Shown here in pieces: positions 23,572-32,005 of a stretch of DNA of 64,000 nucleotides (positions are counted from its first letter, which is position 1; each line of letters opens with the position of its first letter). This DNA comes from Micromonospora_J zhanjiangensis. GTDB taxonomy: Bacteria; Actinomycetota; Actinomycetes; Mycobacteriales; Micromonosporaceae. The notes under the pieces were generated by a model, which worked only from the letters and a program-made list of their open reading frames with translations, made no database searches and was not told the origin of the DNA. The stretch is from contig NZ_JBHSBN010000025.1 in assembly GCF_042650605.1 (NCBI RefSeq), positions 1-64,000 on the forward strand, in the 5' to 3' direction. The position numbers were made by a program, and so were the translations under genes.

Positions 23572-24147
23572 TCAGGCCGCCGGGGGTAGTTCCTCGATCG
23601 TCCGGCGCAGGTCGTCGAGATCCACGCCGGCCCGGGCCAGGATCAGCGCGCCGAGGCCCTGACCCTCGCGGATCAGCCCGAGCAGGATGTGCTCCGGCCC
23701 GATGTGCCGGTGGTTGAGCCGCAACGCCTCGCGCAACGACAGTTCGAGGGCCTTCCGGGCCCGGCGGGACAACCGGCTCGACGGCAGCCGCCGGCCGTAC
23801 CACAGGCGCCGGCCGGGTTGCGGCGGCGCCTCCAGCGCCCCCTCGCCGAACGTGCCCTCGACCGCGTCGCGCACCGCGTCCAGGTCGATGCCGATCGAGC
23901 GCAGCGCCTCGGCGTCGGCCGTGCCGAGGCCGCCCGGCCGGACGCCCACCTGCCGCTCGATCTCGGCCCGCACCCCGTCCGCGGTCAGTCCGGCGCCGCG
24001 CAGGATCTCCCCCGCCGCGCCGACCCGCTCGTCGAGCAGGGCGAGCAGCAGGTGCTCCGTACCGATGAAATCGTGCCGCAACCGGCGCCGCTCCGCCCGG
24101 GCGTCCATGACCACCTGCCGGGCCTGGCTGGTGAACCGTTCCAACAT
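23572..24147 (-). CDS. Clp N-domain protein without ATPase
   Basis: A 191-residue protein made of Clp repeat domains: residues 1-75 (MLERFTSQARQVVMDA, HDFIGTEHLLLALLDE) and about 115-190 (LSRRARKALELSLREALRLN, HRHIGPEHILLGLIREGQG). These match the ClpC N-terminal domain, which binds adaptors and substrates. There are no AAA+ domains, so it is not an unfoldase. It may act as a decoy, adaptor or stress-binding protein. ATG 24147 has GGGAGGG at a good distance; an in-frame GTG at 24150 overlaps the stop of the HTH gene. The two form a tight operon. Confidence 0.8.
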   Translation of the reverse strand: MLERFTSQARQVVMDARAERRRLRHDFIGTEHLLLALLDERVGAAGEILRGAGLTADGVRAEIERQVGVRPGGLGTADAEALRSIGIDLDAVRDAVEGTFGEGALEAPPQPGRRLWYGRRLPSSRLSRRARKALELSLREALRLNHRHIGPEHILLGLIREGQGLGALILARAGVDLDDLRRTIEELPPAA

Positions 24148-24383
24148 CACGACCCTCCCTGGGTACGCGCCGCCGGACGCCCGGCGTGCTTCTTGTGGAC
24201 TGCCTGCCGACTGATTTCGAGGGCGTCGGCGATCTCCTGCCAGGACCAGCCCTGGCGGCGGGCGTTGTCGACCTGGACGGCCTCCAGCCGTTCCAGCAGG
24301 CGGCCCAGGGCCAGCACCGCCCGTAGCCCCACCCGGGGATCGGCGCTGCCGGCCGCCGCCGCGAGTTCCGTCGCGTGACTCAT
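24147..24383 (-). CDS. Small HTH protein paired with the Clp N-domain gene
   Basis: A 78-residue protein. The C-terminal half is a helix-turn-helix: GWSWQEIADALEISRQAVHK, then KHAGRP. The N-terminal half is helical with a leucine-rich run (VLALGRLLERLEAVQV) that could dimerise. HTH plus Clp-N gene pairs are common in actinobacteria. It probably regulates its own operon. A 9-base inverted word pair TAGGTTGAC/CAGGTTGAC lies just upstream (near 24396 and 24422) and may be the operator. Confidence 0.75.
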   Translation of the reverse strand: MSHATELAAAAGSADPRVGLRAVLALGRLLERLEAVQVDNARRQGWSWQEIADALEISRQAVHKKHAGRPAARTQGGS

Positions 24384-24500
24384 GCTGTCAATCTAGGTTG
24401 ACAACCCGCCCCGTGTCAACCCAGGTTGACGGAGGGCTTCGGTCCGCCGCCACACCACGGGTTGCCGCGGCCCGTCGGGCCTGCGCGGCATACTGCGGTG

Positions 24501-25286
24501 ATGCGATCAGAACCGGACACCGTCCACACCTTCGAGGCGGGCCGGACCCGGCTCATCACGGCGGGCGACAGCTGCGTCGGCAACCGGTACCCCGCCAACT
24601 TCGACGTCCTGCACGTCGACCCGGACCTCCCGTTCGTCGCGGTCGCCGACGGGATGGGCGGCGGCCGGGGCAGCACGGTGGCCGGCGAAACCGCGATGGC
24701 CACCGTGGTCGAGGCGGTGCGCACCGCCGGCCAGGGGGCGGGCCCGGCCGACCTGCGGGCCGCCGTTGCCACCGCCCAGGACCGGGTCGGCGCCGCCGGC
24801 CGGTCGCTCGGCGAACTGACCGGTTGCACGCTGACCGCGCTGCTCGCCGGGCCCACCGGCGCCGACGCCTGGATCGTCCAGATCGGCGACTCCCGGGCCT
24901 ACCGACTGCGCGACGGCCTGCTGGAGCTGCTCACGGTGGACCACACGACGGCCTGGCTGGGCGCGGTGTACGGCTGGTACCCGGCCGACTCCCCCGAGGC
25001 GGCGGCGGCCCGCTACCAGTTGACCCGGTACGTCGGTCACGGCGGCCGGCCGGAACCGGACCTGCTGAACGTCTCGCTGCGGCCCGGCGACGTCTACTGC
25101 CTGTGCACCGACGGGGTCGCCGAGCAGGTCGACTACCAGCGGCTCCGGCAGCGGCTCGGCGGGCGTACCGGTCCGGTGGAACTCCTGCGCGGGCTGCTGG
25201 CCGACACCCTCGCCGCCGGCGGCCACGACAACGCCACGGCGGCGATCATGCGGGTGGAGCAACGACTGCCGGCGCACCAGCGGTAG
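24501..25286 (+). CDS. PP2C-family Ser/Thr phosphatase
   Basis: A 261-residue PPM/PP2C phosphatase. Metal and phosphate motifs are FVAVADGMGGGRGS, GCTLTALLA, WIVQIGDSRAYRLR, YCLCTDGVAEQV and GGHDNATAAIM; all the usual Asp residues are present. There is no membrane segment, so it is cytoplasmic. Its natural partners are Ser/Thr kinases; the nearest in the window is the one beside hsdR, too far away to claim a link. It precedes a universal stress gene by 67 bases on the same strand, which suggests a stress theme. ATG 24501 is chosen over an upstream frame. Confidence 0.85.
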   Translation: MRSEPDTVHTFEAGRTRLITAGDSCVGNRYPANFDVLHVDPDLPFVAVADGMGGGRGSTVAGETAMATVVEAVRTAGQGAGPADLRAAVATAQDRVGAAGRSLGELTGCTLTALLAGPTGADAWIVQIGDSRAYRLRDGLLELLTVDHTTAWLGAVYGWYPADSPEAAAARYQLTRYVGHGGRPEPDLLNVSLRPGDVYCLCTDGVAEQVDYQRLRQRLGGRTGPVELLRGLLADTLAAGGHDNATAAIMRVEQRLPAHQR

Positions 25287-25353
25287 GGACCCGATCGGGG
25301 CATTCCCGCGCAGAACCGGCAACCGGTGCCACCGGGCGGTTTAGCCTCGGTGC

Positions 25354-26289
25354 ATGCGGCAGCACGGCACACCCGGCCGGCCGGACGCGCTCACCCTGGA
25401 CACGCCGGACGTCCTGGCCCCGCCGGGCACCCTGCCGGAACCGGTGGCGCTGGACGCCCCGGCCCGGGAACCGGTCGTGGTCGGGGTGGACGGATCCGCG
25501 CTCAGCCTGGTCGCCGTCCGGCTCGCGGCCCGGGAGGCCGCCCGGCACCGCCGCGCGCTGCGGATCGTGCACTGTTTCAACTGGGAACCGGACCCGCGCG
25601 TGGACCCGACCACCGACCTGCGCCAGCCGGCCGAGGAGGTGATCGCACAGGCGGTCGCCACCGGCAGCGAGGAGGCCCCCCAGGTACCGGTCGCCGGCGC
25701 CATCGTCGAGGGCCCCGCGCTGACCACCCTGCTGCGCGAGTCGGGCGACGCGGCCCTGCTCGCCATCGGTGACGGCGGACTCCCCGAACGCGTCTGCGTA
25801 CCGCTGGACGCCACCGCCCTGCAGATCGCCGCCCGGGCCGGCTGCAGCGTGCTGGTCGCCCGGGAGCACACCCGGCCGACCGGGCAGATCCTGGTCGGGG
25901 TCGACGGGTCGGAGACCTGCCAGGCGGCGCTCGAACTCGCCTTCGACACCGCCGCCTGGCGGGACGCCGAGCTGGTGGTGGTCCAGGCCTGGGATCCGGA
26001 CGCGCGACCGCCGGGCGGCGAGGCGCACCTAGCGGCCCGGTTCGACGCCGCGCTCGAACCGATGCGGCGCCGGTACCCGACCGTACGGGTCACCCCGCGG
26101 GTGCTGCCCGGCGAACCGAAGGACGTTCTGGTCGAGCAGTCCCGGACCGCCGAGCTGGCGGTGGCCAGCGCACGCGGCGAGCAACCCTGGCGGGGAATGC
26201 TCGGCGCGGTCAGCCAGGCGCTGCTCTACCACTCGCCGGCCCCGGTACTGATCGTCCGTGGTCCGCACGAGGTGTACGTACAGGAATAG
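25354..26289 (+). CDS. Tandem universal stress protein (first of two)
   Basis: A 311-residue protein with two Usp domains, about 40-165 and 175-305. Each begins with a strand ending in VGVDGS (VVVGVDGSALS and ILVGVDGSETC). The first domain has a weak ATP loop. The second ends with ASARGEQPWRGMLGAVSQALLYHS followed by PAPVLIVRG, a shortened form of the ATP-binding G-x2-G-x9-G(S/T) motif. A further ~38 residues precede domain 1. It lies 127 bases before the phosphoketolase gene on the same strand. Confidence 0.85.
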   Translation: MRQHGTPGRPDALTLDTPDVLAPPGTLPEPVALDAPAREPVVVGVDGSALSLVAVRLAAREAARHRRALRIVHCFNWEPDPRVDPTTDLRQPAEEVIAQAVATGSEEAPQVPVAGAIVEGPALTTLLRESGDAALLAIGDGGLPERVCVPLDATALQIAARAGCSVLVAREHTRPTGQILVGVDGSETCQAALELAFDTAAWRDAELVVVQAWDPDARPPGGEAHLAARFDAALEPMRRRYPTVRVTPRVLPGEPKDVLVEQSRTAELAVASARGEQPWRGMLGAVSQALLYHSPAPVLIVRGPHEVYVQE

Positions 26290-26416
26290 GGCCGGTCCGG
26301 TCGGGACCAACGGCCCTGAGCGGTTCCCCGGTCGCTGGGGCAGGCTGGACCACGGACCCGCAGCCGTGGTCCGGACGAACCGCGACCGGCCCCCGACACC
26401 CGAGAGGCTCTCCCTG

Positions 26417-28837
26417 ATGGACACCGCCGTGGAAACAACCGGGACGCTCGCCGAGGACGACCTGCGCCGCCTCGACGCCTACTGGCGGGCGGCGAACTAC
26501 CTCACCGTCGGACAGATCTACCTGCTGGACAACCCGCTGTTGCGCGAGCCGCTGCGGCCCGAACACGTCAAGCCCCGGCTGCTCGGCCACTGGGGCACCA
26601 GCCCGGGGCTGAACCTGCTCTACGCGCACCTGGACCGGGCGATCGTCGGCCGGGACCTCGACGCGATCTTCGTGACCGGCCCCGGACACGGCGGCCCGGC
26701 GATCGTGGCGAACACCTGGCTGGAGGGCACCTACAGCGAGCTCTACCCCTCGGTGGGGCAGGACGAGGCGGGGATGGCCCGGCTGTTCCGGCAGTTCTCC
26801 TTCCCCGGCGGCATTCCCAGCCACGTGGCCCCCGAGGTGCCCGGCTCCATCCACGAGGGCGGCGAACTCGGGTACTCGCTGATGCACGCGTACGGTGCCG
26901 CGTTCGACAACCCCGACCTGCTGGTGGCCTGCGTGATCGGCGACGGCGAGGCGGAGACCGGGCCGCTGGCCGCGAGCTGGCTGTCCAACGTGTTCCTCAA
27001 CCCGGCCCGGGACGGGGCGGTGCTGCCCATCCTGCACCTCAACGGCTACAAGATCGCCAACCCGACCGTGCTGGACCGCCTCCCGATCGACGACCTGCGC
27101 GCGATGATGCACGGGTACGGCTACCAGCCGCACGTGGTCGACCTGGTCGACCCGGAGGACCCGACCCGCGGGATCGACCCGGACCGGGCGCACCGGATCC
27201 TGGCCGGCACGCTGGACACGGCCCTCGACGAGATCGCCGACATCCAACGGCGGGCCCGCGGCGGCGGGGAGGTCACCCGACCCCGCTGGCCGATGATCGT
27301 CCTGCGCAGCGTCAAGGGCTGGACCGGCCCGCACGAGGTGGACGGCGAGCCGGTCGAGGGCACCTTCCACGCCCACCAGGTACCGATCGCCGAGGTCCGG
27401 GACAATCCGGAGCACCTGGCCGCGCTGGACCGGTGGCTGCGCAGCTACCGCCCGGAGGAACTCTTCGACGCCACCGGCGCCCCGCAGCCGCTGATCGCCG
27501 GGCTGCCGCCGGCCGGCGACCGGCGGATGAGCGCCAACCAGCACGCCAACGGCGGCACCGTCCTGCGCGACCTGGTGCTGCCCGACTTCCGGGAGTACGG
27601 GGTCGCGGTGCACGAGCCCGGTCGTACGGTGGTCGGGCCGACCGCGCCGACCGGGGAATGGCTGCGCGACGTGATCGCGGCCAACCCGGACCGGTTCCGG
27701 CTGTTCGGGCCGGACGAGGTGGCCTCCAACCGGCTCGGCGCGGCGTTCGAGGTCACCGACCGGGCGTTCGTCGGACAGCTCCGGCCCGGCGACGACAACC
27801 TCTCCCCCGATGGTCGGGTGATGGAGGTGCTCTCCGAACACCTCTGCCAGGGCTGGTTGGAGGGCTACCTGCTGACCGGCCGGCACGGCGTCTTCACCAG
27901 CTACGAGGCGTTCATCCACATCGTCGACTCGATGGTCAACCAGCACGCCAAGTGGCTCAAGACGACCCGGCAGATTCCGTGGCGCCGGCCGGTCGCCTCG
28001 CTGAACTACCTGCTGTCCAGTCACGTCTGGCGGCAGGACCACAACGGCTTCTCGCACCAGGATCCCGGCTTCATCGACCACGTCATGAACAAGAAGGCCG
28101 AGGTGGTCCGGGTCTACCTGCCGCCGGACGCCAACACCCTGCTGTCCACGATGGACCACTGCCTGCGCAGCCGGCACTACATCAACGTCGTCGTGGCCGG
28201 CAAGCAGCCCGCCCCGAACTGGCTGTCGATGCCGGACGCGATCATGCACTGCCGGCGCGGGGTCGGCATCTGGGACTGGGCGAGCACCGACGCCGGCGAG
28301 GAGCCGGACGTGGTGCTGGCCTGCGCCGGCGACGTACCGACCCTGGAGACGCTGGCCGCCGCCGACCTGCTGCGCCGGCGCCTGCCCGACCTCAAGGTCC
28401 GGGTGGTCAACGTGGTGGACCTGATGCGGCTGCAACCGGAGAGCGAACACCCGCACGGGCTGCCCGACGTCGAGTTCGACAGCATCTTCACCCGGGACAA
28501 GCCGGTGATCTTCGCCTACCACGGCTACCCGTGGCTGATCCACCGACTGACCTACCGCCGACGCAACCACGAGAACCTGCACGTGCGCGGCTACAAGGAG
28601 GAGGGCACCACCACCACGCCGTTCGACATGGTGATGCTCAACGACCTGGACCGGTTCCACCTGGTCATCGACGTGATCGAGCGGGTGCCCGGACTGTCCG
28701 TACGGGCCGCGCACCTGCGGCAGGAGATGTTCGACGCCCGGCAGGCGTGCCGGGACCACACCCGGCGCCACGGCGAGGACTCGCCGCTGGTCACCGAGTG
28801 GAAGTGGGCGGGCGCGCAGGGCGCCACGCCGAGCTGA
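26417..28837 (+). CDS. xfp: Phosphoketolase (D-xylulose 5-phosphate / fructose 6-phosphate)
   Basis: An 806-residue thiamine-diphosphate enzyme that splits xylulose 5-phosphate or fructose 6-phosphate with phosphate to acetyl phosphate and an aldose phosphate. Family signatures are GHWGTSPGLNLLYAHLDR, TGPGHGGPA, YPSVGQDEAGMARLF, the ThDP-binding GDGEAETGPLAASW, LHLNGYKIANPTVL and, in the second half, SSHVWRQDHNGFSHQDPG. Length and motifs are complete. ATG 26417 matches the usual N-terminus. It lies between two universal stress genes, a layout seen in several actinomycetes, which hints at use under slow growth or low oxygen. A GC hairpin follows (28847-28869). Confidence 0.93.
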   Translation: MDTAVETTGTLAEDDLRRLDAYWRAANYLTVGQIYLLDNPLLREPLRPEHVKPRLLGHWGTSPGLNLLYAHLDRAIVGRDLDAIFVTGPGHGGPAIVANTWLEGTYSELYPSVGQDEAGMARLFRQFSFPGGIPSHVAPEVPGSIHEGGELGYSLMHAYGAAFDNPDLLVACVIGDGEAETGPLAASWLSNVFLNPARDGAVLPILHLNGYKIANPTVLDRLPIDDLRAMMHGYGYQPHVVDLVDPEDPTRGIDPDRAHRILAGTLDTALDEIADIQRRARGGGEVTRPRWPMIVLRSVKGWTGPHEVDGEPVEGTFHAHQVPIAEVRDNPEHLAALDRWLRSYRPEELFDATGAPQPLIAGLPPAGDRRMSANQHANGGTVLRDLVLPDFREYGVAVHEPGRTVVGPTAPTGEWLRDVIAANPDRFRLFGPDEVASNRLGAAFEVTDRAFVGQLRPGDDNLSPDGRVMEVLSEHLCQGWLEGYLLTGRHGVFTSYEAFIHIVDSMVNQHAKWLKTTRQIPWRRPVASLNYLLSSHVWRQDHNGFSHQDPGFIDHVMNKKAEVVRVYLPPDANTLLSTMDHCLRSRHYINVVVAGKQPAPNWLSMPDAIMHCRRGVGIWDWASTDAGEEPDVVLACAGDVPTLETLAAADLLRRRLPDLKVRVVNVVDLMRLQPESEHPHGLPDVEFDSIFTRDKPVIFAYHGYPWLIHRLTYRRRNHENLHVRGYKEEGTTTTPFDMVMLNDLDRFHLVIDVIERVPGLSVRAAHLRQEMFDARQACRDHTRRHGEDSPLVTEWKWAGAQGATPS

Positions 28838-28846
28838 CGGAACCAA

Positions 28847-28869
28847 CCGGGCGGGAAGGCCCCGCCCGG
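28847..28869 (+). terminator. Short GC hairpin between xfp and the second usp
   Basis: Arms CCGGGCGGG and CCCGCCCGG surround a 5-base loop, 9 bases after the xfp stop. It is short and lacks a U-tract. It may partly end xfp transcription or stabilise the mRNA end; the usp RBS follows 9 bases later. Confidence 0.45.
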
Positions 28870-28890
28870 ACCACCGGGAGGGAGGCCGCG

Positions 28891-29790
28891 ATGACCGCCG
28901 GACCGATCGTGGTCGGCTACGACGGGTCCGCCGACGCGCGGGCCGCCACGGCGTGGGCGCTCGACGAGGCGGAACGCTCCGGCGTGCCGGTCGTGCTGGC
29001 GTACGCCTTCGAGTGGGTCGCCGTGCGCGGCTGGATCGGCCCCGGCATCGGGCCCGGATCGTGGCCGGACCAGGAGGCCCGCGAGCAGATCGAGGCGATG
29101 CTGCGCGAGGCGGTCACCGCCGCCGAACAGCGGCACCCCGGGGTGGCCGTACGCCCGGAGGTGCTGGACGGTCCGACGGCGCTGCTGCTGCGCGAGCGGT
29201 CGGCGTCGGCGTCGCTGCTGGTGCTGGGCAGCCGCGGGCACGGCGGGTTCGCCGGCCTGCTCGCCGGGTCGACGGCGGTCACGGTCAGCGCGCACGCGCA
29301 CTGCCCGGTGGTCGTGGTACGCGGCGAGCCGCACCCGCCGACCGCGCCGATCGTGGCCGGCTGGGACGGTTCGGACCGCGCCGACCTGGCGCTGGACTTC
29401 GCCTTCGCCCGCGCCGCGGCCCGACGGGCGCCGCTGCGGGTGGTCCGGGCCTGGTCGCCCCCGCCCGCGTTGCGCCGGCCGGCCGGGACGCCGCCCGACG
29501 AGGGCGGCCTGGACGAGGTCAGCGCCACCGAGCAGGCCGAACTGGACGAGGCGCTGGACCGGTGGCGGGACCGCTACCCGGGGGTGGAGGCATGCGCCGA
29601 GGTGGTCGACCGCAGCCCGGCCGAGGCGCTGATCGAGACCGGCCGACAGGCCCAACTCGTGGTGGTCGGCAGCCGGGGCCGCGGCGGCTTCGAGGGGATG
29701 CTGCTCGGTTCGGTCAGCCAGCAACTGCTGCAGCACAGCGCCTGCCCGGTGGCGGTGGTCCGGGAACTACCCGTCGGGACCGCCGGCTGA
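28891..29790 (+). CDS. Tandem universal stress protein (second of two)
   Basis: A 299-residue protein with two Usp domains, both with intact ATP-binding loops: LVLGSRGHGGFAGLLAGSTA in domain 1 and VVVGSRGRGGFEGMLLGSVS in domain 2. Domain starts read VVGYDGSADARAA and IVAGWDGSDRADLA. In mycobacteria, tandem Usps bind ATP and are induced by hypoxia and dormancy. A very strong RBS (GGGAGGGAGG) precedes ATG 28891, so it is probably highly expressed. Its end overlaps the convergent acetyltransferase gene by 24 bases. Confidence 0.88.
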   Translation: MTAGPIVVGYDGSADARAATAWALDEAERSGVPVVLAYAFEWVAVRGWIGPGIGPGSWPDQEAREQIEAMLREAVTAAEQRHPGVAVRPEVLDGPTALLLRERSASASLLVLGSRGHGGFAGLLAGSTAVTVSAHAHCPVVVVRGEPHPPTAPIVAGWDGSDRADLALDFAFARAAARRAPLRVVRAWSPPPALRRPAGTPPDEGGLDEVSATEQAELDEALDRWRDRYPGVEACAEVVDRSPAEALIETGRQAQLVVVGSRGRGGFEGMLLGSVSQQLLQHSACPVAVVRELPVGTAG

Positions 29791-30333
29791 CGACCGCGCC
29801 GTTCCCGACGGTGCGGCGGGCCCGGGCGGGGTGGGCGCGGCGGCGCCGGTGGTCGGCGGCCGGACCTGGGCGCGCGGGCCGATGGCCGTGGCGCCGGCCG
29901 GGACGTCGTCCAGCACCGTCGCACCGGCGCCGATCCGGGCGTGCGGGCCGACCACGATCGGGCCGAGCAGCACCGCACCGGCCCCGATGGTCACCCCGTC
30001 GCCGATCACCGGCGCGCCGGTGTCGTCCCGCCTCCCGATGGTGACGAACTGGTAGAGGCTGACGCCCGCGCCGATCCGGGCGCTGCCGTGCACCATCAGT
30101 CCGTACGGGTGGAACAGCCGCAGCCCCGGCCCGCAGGACACCTCGCGGGCCAGGTCGCTGTTGGTGCCGAACCGGACCACCAGGAGGTTGAGCACCTTGT
30201 ACGGGACGGCGCAGAGCCGCCGCAGCGGGGTGTGCCGCGCCGCGGTCCACTGGCCGAACCGGAACACCGTGAGGACGAGCCGGGTCAGCGGGTCCCGGTT
30301 CCGCCGGAAGTCCTGACGCAGGGTGTCGAACAT
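29767..30333 (-). CDS. Hexapeptide-repeat acetyltransferase (serine acetyltransferase-like)
   Basis: A 188-residue protein with a left-handed beta-helix built from hexapeptide steps: GLMVHGSARIGAGVSLYQ, APVIGDGVTIGAGAVLLG, PIVVGPHARIGAGATVLDDV. The GLRLFHPYGLMVHG segment is like CysE and colanic-acid/serine acetyltransferases, with the His in the usual place. The helical N-terminal domain of true CysE is short here, so it may acetylate a sugar or other amine. The C-terminal ~25 residues are Pro/Ala-rich and overlap the convergent usp gene. No operon partner is seen. Confidence 0.75.
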   Translation of the reverse strand: MFDTLRQDFRRNRDPLTRLVLTVFRFGQWTAARHTPLRRLCAVPYKVLNLLVVRFGTNSDLAREVSCGPGLRLFHPYGLMVHGSARIGAGVSLYQFVTIGRRDDTGAPVIGDGVTIGAGAVLLGPIVVGPHARIGAGATVLDDVPAGATAIGPRAQVRPPTTGAAAPTPPGPAAPSGTARSSAGGPDG

Positions 30334-30404
30334 GCAGCGGACAGTAGCGTCAATGGCTCGTTACGGCGGTGCCGCCGCCGGTCGGAAACCCGACAGGCGG
30401 CGAC

Positions 30405-31163
30405 TCAGAGTTCGGCCGTGCTGACCCGGGTCGGTTCGAGCACCCGGTGCAGGAACTCCCGGGTCCGCTCCTCGCGCGGAGAGCCGAGGACGTCGGCCGG
30501 CGGCCCGGACTCCACCACCACCCCGCCGTCCATGAACACCACCCGGGAGGCGACCTCCCGGGCGAAGCTCATCTCGTGCGTGACCACCAGCATGGTCATC
30601 CCGTCGGCCACCAGCGACCGCATCACGGCCAGCACCTCGCCGACCAGTTCCGGGTCCAGCGCGCTGGTCGGCTCGTCGAAGAGCATCAGTTCCGGATTCA
30701 TCGACAGTGACCGGGCGATGGCGACCCGCTGCTGCTGTCCGCCGGACAGTTGGGCCGGGTACGCGCCCGCCTTGTCGGCCAGGCCGACCCGGTCCAGGTT
30801 CTCCGCCGCGACCCGGTCCGCCTCGGCCCGGCCGCGACGCAGCACCCGACGCTGGGCGATGGTCAGGTTCTCCCGCACGGTGAGGTGCCCGAACAGGTTG
30901 AACTGCTGGAACACCATGCCGATCCGCCGCCGGACGGCGTCGATGTCGCAGTCCGGGTCGGTCACCTCGACGCCGGAGACCCGGATGGTGCCGGCGGACG
31001 GCTGCTCCAGCAGGTTGACGCAGCGCAGCAGGGTGGACTTGCCCGACCCGGACGGCCCGATCACGCAGAGCACCTCGCCCGGTTCGACCGACAGGTCGAT
31101 GCCGCGCAACACCTCCAGGTCGCCGAAGGACTTGCGCAGACCGTGGATCTCGATGGCGGACAC
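30405..31163 (-). CDS. Polar amino acid ABC transporter, ATP-binding protein
   Basis: A 252-residue GlnQ-type ATPase: Walker A IGPSGSGKSTL, Q-loop FQQFNLFGHLTV, signature LSGGQQQRVAIA, Walker B LMLFDEPTSALD, H-loop VVTHE. All sites are intact. GTG 31163 follows GGGGAGG at 8 bases. It is the last gene of the binding-protein, permease, ATPase operon (32826 down to 30405) and energises uptake of a polar amino acid such as glutamate or glutamine. Confidence 0.92.
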   Translation of the reverse strand: MSAIEIHGLRKSFGDLEVLRGIDLSVEPGEVLCVIGPSGSGKSTLLRCVNLLEQPSAGTIRVSGVEVTDPDCDIDAVRRRIGMVFQQFNLFGHLTVRENLTIAQRRVLRRGRAEADRVAAENLDRVGLADKAGAYPAQLSGGQQQRVAIARSLSMNPELMLFDEPTSALDPELVGEVLAVMRSLVADGMTMLVVTHEMSFAREVASRVVFMDGGVVVESGPPADVLGSPREERTREFLHRVLEPTRVSTAEL

Positions 31164-31168
31164 CCGCC

Positions 31169-32005
31169 TCACCTCCCCTTCGCGGCCCGGCGTTCCAGCC
31201 ACCGGACCACCTGCGACAGCGGCAGGGTCACCGCCAGGTAGAGCAGTCCGGCGACCACCAGCGGGGTGGGGTTCACCCGGGTGTTCAACGCGTCCCCGGC
31301 GTACTTGGTCAGCTCGATGGTGCCGGCGGTCACGCCCAGCACGTACGCCAGCGAGGTGTCCTTGGTGAGCAGGATGATCTCGTTGGTCAGCGGCGGGATG
31401 ACGATCCGGAACGCCTGCGGCAGGATGATCGACACCATCGCCCGGGTGTGCGACATGCCCAACGTGCGGGCCGCCTCCAACTGTCCCCCGGGGACCGCCT
31501 GGATGCCGGCCCGGATGGTCTCCGCCATGTAGGCCGCGGCGGTCGCGCCGAGGCCGAGGGTGACCGAGCCGTACAGGCCGCCGGGGATTTCCCGGTCCGG
31601 GAACGCCAGCGGAACGCCGTAGCCGACCATGAACAGCACCAGCAGCGCCGGCAGGCCGCGGAACAGCTCGATGTAGGCGGTCGCCAACCACCGGTACGGC
31701 AGCACCGACGACAGCCGCATCAGCGCCAGCACCAGGCCGAACAGCAGGCCGAACACGAAGGCGAGCAGCGTGTAGACGATGGTGTTGCGCAGCGCCACGG
31801 TGACCACGTCGGGGAACATCCCGCGGGCCACGTCGACCCGGAGGAAGGCGTCAGCCAGCCGTCCCCAGTCGGCGGCCGCGGCGACCCCGACGACGACCAG
31901 CGCGAACACGGCGTAGCCGGCGCCCCGGCCGAGCCGCTGCCGCTGCCGCCGGCCCAGCCGGCGGCGGGCGGCCGGCCGGGCCGGGGCGACCGGTGTGTCG
32001 GTCAC
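31169..32005 (-). CDS. Polar amino acid ABC transporter, permease
   Basis: A 278-residue HisM/GlnP-type permease. An Arg-rich cytoplasmic N-terminus is followed by about five membrane segments (YAVFALVVVGVAAAADWG; LAFVFGLLFGLVLALMRL). The EAA loop that docks the ATPase reads GGQLEAARTLGMSHTRAMVS. GTG 32005 overlaps the stop of the binding-protein gene by 4 bases. Only one permease is present, so it probably works as a homodimer. Confidence 0.9.
   Translation of the reverse strand: MTDTPVAPARPAARRRLGRRQRQRLGRGAGYAVFALVVVGVAAAADWGRLADAFLRVDVARGMFPDVVTVALRNTIVYTLLAFVFGLLFGLVLALMRLSSVLPYRWLATAYIELFRGLPALLVLFMVGYGVPLAFPDREIPGGLYGSVTLGLGATAAAYMAETIRAGIQAVPGGQLEAARTLGMSHTRAMVSIILPQAFRIVIPPLTNEIILLTKDTSLAYVLGVTAGTIELTKYAGDALNTRVNPTPLVVAGLLYLAVTLPLSQVVRWLERRAAKGR

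Noticed and set aside
26210..28846. An 878-codon open frame on the minus strand
   Set aside because: Antisense shadow of the phosphoketolase gene, with no start signal or recognisable domain.
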